DNA of 64,000 nucleotides from Flavobacterium sp. IMCC34852 (lineage in GTDB: Bacteria; Bacteroidota; Bacteroidia; Flavobacteriales; Flavobacteriaceae). Shown here piece after piece: positions 45,846 through 54,506 of this stretch. The stretch covers positions 3,106,870-3,170,869 of the forward strand of contig NZ_CP121446.1 in the NCBI RefSeq assembly GCF_030643905.1. The letters run 5' to 3'. The notes under the pieces were generated by a model. The model was not told where the DNA came from, did no database searches, and was given only the letters and a program-made list of their open reading frames with translations. Within the stretch, counting starts at the first letter, position 1. The number at the start of each line of letters is the position of its first letter. The position numbers and the translations under genes are program-made.

Positions 45846-47798
45846 TTAATCCTTTTTCAGTTGAATACTGATTTTTGTGCCGGTTTCTCTTGCAGAAGTA
45901 ATATGGAATAATCCACCCGTATCAGCTATGCGTTTGCGCATATTGTGGATGCCGTTGCCCAATGCGGTTTGCTCTATGTCAAATCCGGTACCGTCGTCAA
46001 AAATGGTAATTGAGATGGCATTATCATTTGGCGATATGTTAATGTTTATATTTTTCGGATTGGCATATTTTATACTATTGTTGACGGCTTCTTGTATGGT
46101 TCGGTAAAGATTCATACCTTCAACTGAAGTAAATTTTACGTTCTTAAGCGAGGTATCAACCTCAAAATTAAAACAGACATCTTCTTTTGCTTCTTTTGCT
46201 TTCTCGATGAAATTGTGAATTCTGGCTTGTAAATCTTCAAAAGTAATTTCGCTGTTATTCATCGCCCAAATCGTATCGCGAAGCTCTATAATAGTGGATT
46301 TGGCGAAATTGCTGATGCCCGACAATTTAGCATCTAACTTGGCGTTTTGAATATCAAAAGCATATTTAATATTGTCAACTGAAGAAATAATAAACGTGAG
46401 TTGGGAACCAATATTATCATGCAAATCTCTTGAAATAGCCAAGCGCTGCTCCTGCAATTTGTTTTGGGTTTCAATTTTGGCAATGGCCGATTTAAGTTCA
46501 AACTCTTGTTCTTGTTGCTTGTTTTTGAGTTTTTGTTGGCGGTAAACCAAGTAAATTATCACAAGTAATGCCAGTGAAATAAGACCCAGAATTAAAAACT
46601 GGGTTTCTTTTTTCTTGATTTCCAATTCTCGTGTGGCAATTTCGGCTTTTGACTTTTGGATGAGTCTTTCTTTTTTCTCGGTTTGGTATTTGGTTTCTAA
46701 CTCAGCTGTTTGCTTTTCGGCTTTGCTGACTAATAATTGCTCATCTAAAATCGCCAATTTGTCTACATAAAAATCAACACTGTCCGGCTGATTCAAATAG
46801 GAATAGACCTTGATTAATGACTTGTAGTTTTTCTGAAGTTTTTCGTGATGTTGGGTTTGTTCAAAAAATGTTCGGGTTAGCTGCAGAAGTTTTTTGGCCT
46901 CGATATATTTTTTATTGGTTACCAATTCTATGGCCATATTCAAATCGAAATTGGCTTTGTCTAAATCCGAATTCAGCTCTTCGCGAGCTTGTTTGGATTT
47001 TTGATAAAGCGCCAAAGCATCTTTGGATTTTTTTTGTTCCGATTTGATGGAAGCAATGTTATTAAAACCGCTTGAAATCCCTTTTTTATTGCCTACAGCC
47101 GTACAAGCTTTTATACTTTTATCATAAAATTTAAGCGCATTAATGGTGTCTTGCATGTGCAAATAAACATTGCCGAGATTCAAACAAGACACACACAATT
47201 CTTCCTTGAAATCATTCTTTTCCTGGTACTGAATAACCTCACTGATGTACTTCAAAGCTTTGGGATAATTTTTAAGTTTGAGGTGAATCAACCCAATATT
47301 TCCTTTGATGATACTGGTGTTTTTTTCATCTTTTACACTTTCAAAATACGTTAACGCTTCCAAAAAAGACGCCATCGCTTGTTTGTATTGGTGTGTTTTT
47401 TCGTAGATATTGGCCAAATTATTATTGATTTTAGCCAGGCCTTTTACATCCTTTCTGAGCTTTCTGATTTTGTAGGCCGATAAATAATTCGATTTAGAAT
47501 TGACAAAATCGCCTTTGATAAAATAAACCGCGCCTATATCGCTGTAAACTTGTGCCATTAAAGTAGAATCGTTCAATTTTTTGGACTCAACTGTTGCTTT
47601 TCCGCCATAATACAAGGCCGAGTCAATATTGATTTTAGAATAGTACCAAGTCAAATCTGAGTAAATAGAAGCCGTTTTTTTGGCATCGGGATTGGCTTTC
47701 AACTCTTTTTTTAAGCCGTCGATAATGTCTTGGGCATTTTGGGCCTTTGTTGGTATTGAAACCAACAATAAAAAAAGAAAAAGTAGTGATTTTTTCAT
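45846..47798 (-). CDS. TPR-containing sensor histidine kinase (HK1)
   Basis: 650 residues: signal peptide (MKKSLLFLFLLLVSIPTKAQ), about seven TPR units in the periplasm (about 25-340; for example KGDFVNSKSNYLSAYKIRKL), a coiled coil, one transmembrane helix (about 400-419) and a HisKA_3 dimerisation domain with His460 in ISRDLHDNIGSQLT. A HATPase_c domain follows, with N-box VNNSIKYANP, G1 DDGTGFD and G2 GNGIHNMRKR. The sensor should read periplasmic signals through the TPRs and phosphorylate the LuxR-type regulator downstream. It lies 9 nt after HK2. Confidence 0.92.
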   Translation of the reverse strand: MKKSLLFLFLLLVSIPTKAQNAQDIIDGLKKELKANPDAKKTASIYSDLTWYYSKINIDSALYYGGKATVESKKLNDSTLMAQVYSDIGAVYFIKGDFVNSKSNYLSAYKIRKLRKDVKGLAKINNNLANIYEKTHQYKQAMASFLEALTYFESVKDEKNTSIIKGNIGLIHLKLKNYPKALKYISEVIQYQEKNDFKEELCVSCLNLGNVYLHMQDTINALKFYDKSIKACTAVGNKKGISSGFNNIASIKSEQKKSKDALALYQKSKQAREELNSDLDKANFDLNMAIELVTNKKYIEAKKLLQLTRTFFEQTQHHEKLQKNYKSLIKVYSYLNQPDSVDFYVDKLAILDEQLLVSKAEKQTAELETKYQTEKKERLIQKSKAEIATRELEIKKKETQFLILGLISLALLVIIYLVYRQQKLKNKQQEQEFELKSAIAKIETQNKLQEQRLAISRDLHDNIGSQLTFIISSVDNIKYAFDIQNAKLDAKLSGISNFAKSTIIELRDTIWAMNNSEITFEDLQARIHNFIEKAKEAKEDVCFNFEVDTSLKNVKFTSVEGMNLYRTIQEAVNNSIKYANPKNININISPNDNAISITIFDDGTGFDIEQTALGNGIHNMRKRIADTGGLFHITSARETGTKISIQLKKD

Positions 47799-47807
47799 AC
47801 GCTGAAC

Positions 47808-49697
47808 TTACAACAATATAGTGATTTTTGTTCCGTTGGCTGAACTTTGAATATCAAGTTCTCCATGGATTTCGTCGATTCGTTTTTGCATATTGAGCAA
47901 ACCATTTCCTTTTTCTACAGTATTCAAATCAAAGCCTTTACCATCATCACTGACGGCAATTTGGATTTTATTAGCCACTTTTTCAACTTGTATATCAATC
48001 TTTTTAGCTTCAGCATACTTGATACTGTTATTGATGGCTTCCTGTATGGTTCGGTAAATATTCATGCCTTCAATAGAGGAAAATTGCAGGTCTTTTAATT
48101 CGGCGCCGACAGTGAAATTAAATTGAATTTCATTTTTGACTTCTTTCGCTTTATCTATAAAATTGTGAATTCGGGTTTGCAAATCTTCAAAGGTGATTTG
48201 GTTTTTATTCATCGCCCAAATCGTATCGCGAAGCTCAATAATCGTAGCCTTAGCAAAATCACTAATTCCGGAAAGTTTACGATCGAGCTTGGCGTTTTGA
48301 ATGTCAAATGCATACTTAATATTATCCACCGAAGAAATAATAAACGTAAGCTGCGAACCTATATTATCGTGTAAATCTCTGGAAATGGCAAGTCTTTGTT
48401 CCTGTAATTTATTTTGGGTTTCAATTTTGGCAATAGCCGATTTAAGTTCAAACTCTTGTTCCTGTTGTTTGATTTTCATTTTTTGTTGGCGGTAAACTAA
48501 ATAAATAATACATAGCAAAGCCAATGATATCAAGCCCAATATAAGAAACTGAGTGTTTTTATTTTCAATCTCAATTTCGCGTTCCCTAATTTCTGATTTT
48601 GATTGTAATAATTGTTTTTCTTTTTTCTCGTTTTGGTATTTGGCTTCCAATTCGGAAAAGGTTTGCGCTCGTTCCACATCAAAAACCGAATCCCTGATTT
48701 TGATATAATTCTCTTGGTCTTGTACTGCTTTTGAGAGATTATTTCGCTTCTTATTGAACTTAGCCCTTTGGTAATAAAAATCTCTTAATTTTTCGGCATT
48801 ATCACTTTTTTTGGCGTACAAATAAGCTTTTCCAAACAACTTTTCGGCTTCTTCAAAATCGTCTAATTCGTAGGCTATGGTCGCCAAGTTGGTGTAATTC
48901 GTTGCCCTTTCGTAGTAATAATTAGCATCTTTAACACCATTGTTGTCAGTAAAATTTTTATCATTGATTTTAAGGGCAATTGAAATCCATTTTTTGGCTT
49001 CTTTGTATTTTTTTTGCTTTAATAATGTATTCCCGATGTTATTATAAGTTTCACCAATGTAAAGGGTGTCTTTGCCTTTGTAATATTTAAAGACTTTTTT
49101 GTGGTAATATAACGCGCTGTCAGGTCTGTTCCAATCGTCAAAATTGATGGCAATAGCATTGAGAGCATTGCTGATCATATCGGGATTTTTCTTTTCAAGA
49201 CTTAGCCAATACTTCAATGCTTTTTTACCATAGAAGACGCCTTTTTGGTAGCTTTCAAAATCGTGATAGATAAAAGATAAGTTGGCGTTAAAATAAGCGG
49301 TCCAATTGTAATTCTTCTCTTTTTCGGCTACTCTCATTCCTTTGAGGGAATATTGTATGGCTTTATCATACTGCCCTTGCTTTCTGTAGACCTTGGAAAG
49401 GTTATTATAAACAGTCAAAAGCGAATTAACATCCCCATTTAGCAACAGTTTCTCAGCACGTTCCCCATAGACAATCGAACTATCTAATTGGTTATAATCA
49501 CAGCAACGAGCGTTTTTACAAAAATAATACTGTGCTTCATCAGCCGGTGTTTTGATATTCTTTTTGGCAATTTTAAAGTAGTAATCTGAGGAATCCTGTG
49601 AAGTGAATGCTTTGATTAGAGTCTTCTTTATATCTTGAGCATTCGTCTCTGACGAAAACAGCAATACAATGATTGTGAAGTAGTAAAAATTTTTCAT
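47808..49697 (-). CDS. TPR-containing sensor histidine kinase (HK2), paralogue of HK1
   Basis: 629 residues counted from ATG 49697, which gives signal peptide MKNFYYFTIIVLLFSSETNA; an in-frame upstream start at 49715 exists. TPR array (about 70-330), transmembrane helix (about 384-402), phospho-acceptor His443 in SRDLHDNIG, N-box INNSIKYAEA, G1 DDGKGFD and G2 GNGLLNMQKR. From the membrane helix through the HisKA_3 region it is almost identical to HK1, while the TPR part differs. This indicates a duplication in which the input changed and the output was kept. Confidence 0.92.
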   Translation of the reverse strand: MKNFYYFTIIVLLFSSETNAQDIKKTLIKAFTSQDSSDYYFKIAKKNIKTPADEAQYYFCKNARCCDYNQLDSSIVYGERAEKLLLNGDVNSLLTVYNNLSKVYRKQGQYDKAIQYSLKGMRVAEKEKNYNWTAYFNANLSFIYHDFESYQKGVFYGKKALKYWLSLEKKNPDMISNALNAIAINFDDWNRPDSALYYHKKVFKYYKGKDTLYIGETYNNIGNTLLKQKKYKEAKKWISIALKINDKNFTDNNGVKDANYYYERATNYTNLATIAYELDDFEEAEKLFGKAYLYAKKSDNAEKLRDFYYQRAKFNKKRNNLSKAVQDQENYIKIRDSVFDVERAQTFSELEAKYQNEKKEKQLLQSKSEIREREIEIENKNTQFLILGLISLALLCIIYLVYRQQKMKIKQQEQEFELKSAIAKIETQNKLQEQRLAISRDLHDNIGSQLTFIISSVDNIKYAFDIQNAKLDRKLSGISDFAKATIIELRDTIWAMNKNQITFEDLQTRIHNFIDKAKEVKNEIQFNFTVGAELKDLQFSSIEGMNIYRTIQEAINNSIKYAEAKKIDIQVEKVANKIQIAVSDDGKGFDLNTVEKGNGLLNMQKRIDEIHGELDIQSSANGTKITILL

Positions 49698-49747
49698 GCA
49701 GAGATTGTATAGCATAAATGTATTAAAAATGTTAAAATTTTCAACGT

Positions 49748-50029
49748 TTACATTTCTTTTTTTGGATATAAATCTTCTGCCAATTGATAATTCAATTCAA
49801 AAATGTTTTTATTCAACACGGTATTGACTTCTTTCATCTTAATTTTTAAATCTTCTGACAATTGGAGTTGAAGCGATTGTTTTTTACAATCCTCATTAAG
49901 CTGAAGCATGAACGCCTCCAAAGGTTTGATTTTTGACACAAACAAATCCCTTTCCGAGAGCATTTTGCGCAACAGATAAATAATGAATCCTATTAATCCC
50001 AAAAAAATAACCGCCAGAAAAATTGTCAT
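49748..50029 (-). CDS. Small single-pass membrane coiled-coil protein
   Basis: 93 residues: N-terminal transmembrane helix (about 2-20, TIFLAVIFLGLIGFIIYLL) and a charged helical tail (LQLNEDCKKQSLQLQLSEDL, KIKMKEVNTVLNK). It is first in the transcript that continues, 50 nt later, into HK2 and HK1. It lies right behind operator/promoter b. An accessory or inhibitor of the kinases is a fair guess from position, but there is no family evidence. Confidence 0.7.
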   Translation of the reverse strand: MTIFLAVIFLGLIGFIIYLLRKMLSERDLFVSKIKPLEAFMLQLNEDCKKQSLQLQLSEDLKIKMKEVNTVLNKNIFELNYQLAEDLYPKKEM

Positions 50030-50060
50030 ACCTATTTGAATGTAGCTGATAAAATTCTAA

Positions 50061-50107
50061 CAAAAAAAGACAAAAAAAAATACGGCATACGCCGTATTCT
50101 TAAAGTG
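50061..50107 (-). promoter_or_regulatory. Operator b and -7 box of the kinase operon
   Basis: The palindrome ATACGGCGTATGCCGTAT (50107-50090, minus strand), 21 nt, then TTTTTTTG (50068-50061; 5 of 6 fixed positions of TAnnTTTG). The ATG of the small membrane protein is about 25 nt after the predicted start. If the LuxR-type regulator binds here, the two-component genes are autoregulated. Confidence 0.6.
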
Positions 50108-50108
50108 T
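50081..50108 (-). terminator. Terminator of the 50119 lipoprotein gene (overlaps operator b)
   Basis: AATACGGC (50089-50096) pairs with GCCGTATT (50101-50108); on the minus strand a run of nine T follows. It starts 10 nt after the lipoprotein stop. Confidence 0.88.
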
Positions 50109-50118
50109 TGGGTTAGAT

Positions 50119-50661
50119 TTATAATTCCAATCTAAAGGAACCATTAGTTACGTTTTTAGTAGCGCCTGTACAATCGTCACCTTCTCTGACTTCTTTACCT
50201 GTAAAACTGAAAGTTCCTTCAATTTTAGTGGCGTCAACAAAGGTAATCTCTACCGTTCCGCTGGTATTATCACAAATTTGAGAGCTGTAAGTTAAGCTGC
50301 TCATCGTATCCAAATTGATATCAATTAATGACAAACCGCCAACATAGGTATCATCGGTGTTGGTTGAGCTCACATTATAAGTTCCAACATCTAAAGTTCC
50401 ATCTAAAGCATACAATTGAATGTTTACAGATTGTCCGGTAAGGGAAAACCCTTGCAAAACTAAATTACCACTATTGTAGCCGCCGTTAGCATAGTCGCCT
50501 TCTGCTAAGATATTTGTTCCGCCAACTTTAGCTTTTACAAAAGTTCCGGTTGAAGGACCGCTGAATCCACCGCCGCCATCACCGCCATCGCTGCTACAAG
50601 AAATAAATAAGGTTGACAATGTAGTGGTTAATACAAGTCCAAAAAGTTTTAATGTTTTCAT
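50119..50661 (-). CDS. Lipoprotein of unknown function under operator c
   Basis: 180 residues with lipobox TLSTLFISC (Cys near 22) followed by SSDGGDGGGG, an acidic Gly-rich stretch that resembles surface-export signals in flavobacteria. The mature part is beta-rich (GTFVKAKVGGTNILAEGDYA, VNIQLYALDGTLDVGTYNV, KIEGTFSFTGKEV), similar in feel to DUF6252-type lipoproteins. It is monocistronic. Candidate member of the LuxR-type regulon. Confidence 0.7.
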   Translation of the reverse strand: MKTLKLFGLVLTTTLSTLFISCSSDGGDGGGGFSGPSTGTFVKAKVGGTNILAEGDYANGGYNSGNLVLQGFSLTGQSVNIQLYALDGTLDVGTYNVSSTNTDDTYVGGLSLIDINLDTMSSLTYSSQICDNTSGTVEITFVDATKIEGTFSFTGKEVREGDDCTGATKNVTNGSFRLEL

Positions 50662-50687
50662 ACTATTTAAAGGTTTAAGTTATAGTG

Positions 50688-50735
50688 CAAATCTTGCATT
50701 AAACTAAAAAACTATCAATAAGGCATTTGTCGTAT
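50688..50735 (-). promoter_or_regulatory. Operator c with promoter of the 50119 lipoprotein gene
   Basis: On the minus strand: ATACGACAAATGCCTTAT (50735-50718), then a TTG (50718-50716) touching the palindrome, a 20-nt spacer and AAGATTTG (50695-50688; 5 of 6 fixed positions). The predicted start is about 20 nt before the ATG. The palindrome is imperfect at two places. Palindrome to -7 box spacing is 22 nt, as at operators a and d. Confidence 0.62.
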
Positions 50736-50754
50736 TTTTAACAATACTTCTCTA

Positions 50755-52179
50755 TCATTTTCTCAATAGCAATTCTTTCGGAAGTGACACAAATTTTAAA
50801 ATATTGGTTTCGTTTTGACTGGATATATAGTAAAGCACCTCGTTTGTTTCATCATAAAAAGGCAAGCCGTCAAAGTCGGTTGAATTAACTTTACTACCCA
50901 GATTTATAGGTTCTGACCAGTTTTTCCAAGTATCATCTAATCGATAAGAAACAAAAATATCATAACTGCCAAAAGCACTAAATCCGTTACTGCTAAACAA
51001 CATTGTTTTGTTATCAGACAGCAATTGACACATTCCTTCCTCTGCCGCTGAATTAATTACCTTACCCATATTTTGCAGAAACCCATAAGTACCGTCCTCT
51101 TTTTGTTGGGCAAAATACAAATCGCTTCCGCCCAGAGAAAAGTCGGTTTCTATACCCATAATCAAAATCTTTCTATCTGCAGTTAGGAAGGCTTCAGCAG
51201 TATCATCATAATTATTGTAAGCGGCCACTTTTAGGTGTCCTAAATTTTGATAATCCTCCTTATTCACGGCGAATAATTCAAATCCGGATTCGGTCGTTCC
51301 CGGAGCATGCGGAACGCCGCCTTTCAACATAAAATTACTTCCTATACATCTAACATGATTGTATCTGTCATTGGTATTAAGTGCTGACTCATTTTTTTTA
51401 TTGGACCATTTTCCCGCAGCATCTTTGGTAAAAGAATATATTTCATTCTTGATGTCATTTATTGCGGTGACAAAAAATTTATTCCCATCAGCCGAAACTG
51501 TACAACTTGAAGGTTCTATCCCCGGAAATGTAAGGGTTTGAGCTAAAGAAAGATTTTCAAAAGCGGTTGTTGTATTAACTACAGGTTGAATTGGCGTTTC
51601 TGAATCAGATATTCCAATGGCATCGACTTCTTTTTGTCCGGGAAGCAAAGCAAAATTAAATTCAACTCTCACTGCTACAACGCCAGAAACAGCTTCATCT
51701 AAAATAGCATATTCTACACCCGGATTGACCACATCAGGACTATCCTGAATCTTTCTTCGTTTGCGTTTGAAATAATAATTCCTATCTGCCGGAATAGTAG
51801 CTTTGAAAGTGGGTGTCTTATAATCCTTTTTTCTGCCCCAAACTGTTTCATATTTACCATTACCTTTATCCACCGCAATGCGAACCACACAACCGGCATT
51901 CAGGTTTTCAAAAATGGCTACTTGTTTTACGGTTTGTGGTTTTTCGAAACCCACTTCTACCCATTCATATCCATCCAAAGCCTTTTTAGGTGTCCAGGCA
52001 TTCGGGCTACTGCCACCTTGCGGATAAACATCGGGTTTACCCAATATTCTTTTGATGCCGTGTTGTTTTCCGCCCAAATCGGAAGAAAATTTAATCAGTT
52101 TATTGGCCCATTGCACTTGCTGTCCGTTGACAGAGAAAAAAATAAAAAGTGTGGTACAAAACAGTGCTGCTTTTTTCAT
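50755..52179 (-). CDS. Secreted discoidin-like/PD40 beta-propeller protein
   Basis: 475 residues counted from ATG 52179 (MKKAALFCTTLFIFFSVNGQ signal peptide); an upstream in-frame ATG at 52209 adds ten residues. An N-terminal F5/8-type (discoidin-like) fold is suggested by ALDGYEWVEVGFEKPQTVKQ and VSGVVAVRVEF. The C-terminal half has WD40-like PD40 blades (PSSCTVSADGNKFFVTA, EEGMCQLLSDNKTMLFSSNG, NEVLYYISSQNE). It lacks the OmpA domain seen in PorE-type proteins. It follows the PQQ-propeller gene but behind a terminator. Confidence 0.72.
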   Translation of the reverse strand: MKKAALFCTTLFIFFSVNGQQVQWANKLIKFSSDLGGKQHGIKRILGKPDVYPQGGSSPNAWTPKKALDGYEWVEVGFEKPQTVKQVAIFENLNAGCVVRIAVDKGNGKYETVWGRKKDYKTPTFKATIPADRNYYFKRKRRKIQDSPDVVNPGVEYAILDEAVSGVVAVRVEFNFALLPGQKEVDAIGISDSETPIQPVVNTTTAFENLSLAQTLTFPGIEPSSCTVSADGNKFFVTAINDIKNEIYSFTKDAAGKWSNKKNESALNTNDRYNHVRCIGSNFMLKGGVPHAPGTTESGFELFAVNKEDYQNLGHLKVAAYNNYDDTAEAFLTADRKILIMGIETDFSLGGSDLYFAQQKEDGTYGFLQNMGKVINSAAEEGMCQLLSDNKTMLFSSNGFSAFGSYDIFVSYRLDDTWKNWSEPINLGSKVNSTDFDGLPFYDETNEVLYYISSQNETNILKFVSLPKELLLRK

Positions 52180-52192
52180 ATTAATAATGGTT

Positions 52193-52222
52193 AAAAAAAA
52201 GGACTGCAATTGCTTGCAGTCC
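52193..52222 (-). terminator. Terminator after the PQQ-like propeller gene
   Basis: GGACTGCAA (52201-52209) pairs with TTGCAGTCC (52214-52222); on the minus strand eight T follow. It overlaps the leader of the next gene, so the 50755 gene is probably expressed by read-through or its own start. Confidence 0.88.
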
Positions 52223-52242
52223 CAACTAACTTCCTATAAAAC

Positions 52243-54084
52243 TCAATTATTTACTTTGATTTTTTCTACTTTTTTGCCTTTGAAAGCGAAGATAAATTCG
52301 CCATCATCGGTAATGTCAATTCCGGCTCCATATTGCGGGCTTCCGCCTTTTCCTTTGGATTGAACCGAACCTTTGGTTTCTCCATTGGTCATATCAATAC
52401 CGTAAATGATGTTTTTGCTGTTTCTTTGGTCTCTTAAATAATAGTTTCCTTCTATTTCATAAAAATAATCAACGCCTCTGATTTTTTCGGTGGCATAGAC
52501 TCTTTTACCGTCTTTTTTAGCATAGGATGCCAATCCTTTTTCGGAAAGCACTACCACATTTTCGCCGAAATCGATTACATCAGTCGCTTTTCCAACTTTG
52601 GCATCATTGTGCTTTACATCAAACAATTGGTTTCCGGAGGCAATATCGTAACCATAAAACTCATCACCATCGCCCACAAATAATGTTTTATTATTTTCTA
52701 AAATAAAATCGGTGATGCGTTTGTCAAATTTCTCAGAGCGCCAAGCCGTTTTCCCTGTACTGTCATCTAAACACAACACTGAATTCTTTTGGGCTTTGTA
52801 ATCCCAATAAATATACGGAACCCATTGTTTTGCACTTCCTCCGCCAAAACCACCTAAGGCCATTCCGGCCGATAATCCGCTGGAGGTTTCCTCTAATCTA
52901 AATTCTTGTACTTGCACTTTTCCTCCCACTTGCACCAACACTTTATCACCTGATTTATAGATATTCGGCATACAAAATGCTCCGGTGATTTTTTCTGAAG
53001 CCCAAAGCAATTTTCCTGACTCTAAATCGTGTTTCTCAACATATTTTGTTCGGTCTCTAGTTCCTAAAATCACAATATAAACCGCATCATCCGTAAACAA
53101 AGGATCGGCAATAGTTCTGTAAATTTTAGAACGTTTTCCACCGCTAAACAAGCCTCCTTTGGCACCAGCCATATCATTTTCATAAGTCACCTCCCAAAGC
53201 TTCTGACCATTATTAATGTTGTAAACCTGTAATCCGTCTAAGTACATGTACAACTTATCGCCTTTGATCCATAAATCCACAATGGCTCTTCTGGTCACCA
53301 ATTCTTTTTCGATAGTTCCCAAAAATGTCGCATCCCAAAGAATTTCTCCGTTGACCGCATTAATTTTTACCAACTGATTTTTAAATCCGGCAAACAAAGC
53401 ACCCAAAGCAGTTGGCTTAAAGTTGATCATGATGATTTCGTTTCTACCGGCGTCATAAATATATTTTCCAACACCACCTTTGAAGCGGTTGGTTTCCCAA
53501 ATTTTTTCACCGGTGTTGGCTTTAACCAAGATAACCGATGCCTTTTGCGAAATCAGAAAAGCATCCAATTCGTAAATATATTTTACCGTTTCCAATTCGC
53601 CTTCATCACCACCATCTTCGGCTTTGGTGCCTTTTTGAATCAGGTTTTGGTATTCTTCCGAATTCCACAATTCTTTCCCTGTTACGATATCAAGCACAGC
53701 GACTCTGTCGGTTCCCAATTTTCTTTCGTCAAAAAGAAACAAATAACCGCCTTTCCCTTCTGATTTTTGGATTACATATTGGTACTCACATTTGTTGGTT
53801 TTGTTAGTAGTGATTTTTTTGTAATCACCACTCCAAAGTGTTTTTCCGTTGACATCTAAAACCGTAGCAGAATTGTCATCGGTAGCTAGAATATATTTTC
53901 CATTGTTTACAGAGACCGCTAAACGCGAGGCTTTATTATCAAATTCTGACTCCCAAACGGTGCCAAAACTTCCCGATTTTTTGCCGGCTGATTTGCCCTT
54001 TCCAATTAGTTTGCCAAACTGGGCATTTACGGGTAATGTGACTGCTAAACTCAGCATCAGCATTACTAAAGTAATTTTTTTCAT
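52243..54084 (-). CDS. Secreted PQQ-like beta-propeller protein
   Basis: 613 residues with signal peptide MKKITLVMLMLSLAVTLPVNA. Repeated blades resemble PQQ_2/BamB-like propellers: ATVLDVNGKTLWSGDYKKIT, AVLDIVTGKELWNSEEYQN, VKANTGEKIWETNRFKGG, LVKINAVNGEILWDATFLG, LDDSTGKTAWRSEKFDKR. No enzyme residues are evident, so a scaffold or surface sensor is more likely than a quinoprotein dehydrogenase. It is co-transcribed with the 54111 gene (26-nt gap) under operator d. Confidence 0.82.
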   Translation of the reverse strand: MKKITLVMLMLSLAVTLPVNAQFGKLIGKGKSAGKKSGSFGTVWESEFDNKASRLAVSVNNGKYILATDDNSATVLDVNGKTLWSGDYKKITTNKTNKCEYQYVIQKSEGKGGYLFLFDERKLGTDRVAVLDIVTGKELWNSEEYQNLIQKGTKAEDGGDEGELETVKYIYELDAFLISQKASVILVKANTGEKIWETNRFKGGVGKYIYDAGRNEIIMINFKPTALGALFAGFKNQLVKINAVNGEILWDATFLGTIEKELVTRRAIVDLWIKGDKLYMYLDGLQVYNINNGQKLWEVTYENDMAGAKGGLFSGGKRSKIYRTIADPLFTDDAVYIVILGTRDRTKYVEKHDLESGKLLWASEKITGAFCMPNIYKSGDKVLVQVGGKVQVQEFRLEETSSGLSAGMALGGFGGGSAKQWVPYIYWDYKAQKNSVLCLDDSTGKTAWRSEKFDKRITDFILENNKTLFVGDGDEFYGYDIASGNQLFDVKHNDAKVGKATDVIDFGENVVVLSEKGLASYAKKDGKRVYATEKIRGVDYFYEIEGNYYLRDQRNSKNIIYGIDMTNGETKGSVQSKGKGGSPQYGAGIDITDDGEFIFAFKGKKVEKIKVNN

Positions 54085-54110
54085 TGTCTTATTGTTTTTA
54101 TTGTTTAGGT

Positions 54111-54482
54111 TTAAAAAGTAACAGTGTAGCGAATTTTATATCGCTGTTGTCTTTGTAGTTTAAATTTGAATTTGTGATCTAGAATGTAGCTCGACATGAA
54201 GTTGATAAAATCAATGTTCTTGATGTCGCTGTCTACTTTGAAGAAGGTAGAAACCTTTCCGTTTTGCACTACTCCGATGTCGATGACCATGGTGCCTTTG
54301 ACCTCAGCGTATTTTTTGTTTTTCTTTTTTAAAAAGTCTTCCGATTGGAAAACCTCATCGATTTCTTTGGTTACGGTTTCTGCAACAACTTCCTCATCAG
54401 TCAATACCGGTCGTTGTGCCGATACTTGTTGAGTAGCAAGCATTAACAAAGTCAACACCAAAAGGGTTTTTATTGTTTTCAT
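54111..54482 (-). CDS. Secreted TonB-C-like small protein
   Basis: 123 residues with signal peptide MKTIKTLLVLTLLMLATQQVSA. The mature part resembles a TonB C-terminal domain without its membrane anchor: GTMVIDIGVVQNGKVSTFFK, KNIDFINFMSSYILDHKF, YKIRYTVTF. It is first in the operon led by operator d. A role in contact with a TonB-dependent receptor or in assembly of the propeller protein is speculation. Confidence 0.65.
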   Translation of the reverse strand: MKTIKTLLVLTLLMLATQQVSAQRPVLTDEEVVAETVTKEIDEVFQSEDFLKKKNKKYAEVKGTMVIDIGVVQNGKVSTFFKVDSDIKNIDFINFMSSYILDHKFKFKLQRQQRYKIRYTVTF

Positions 54483-54506
54483 AGTTTAGGTTGTTAAATA
54501 GCATAA

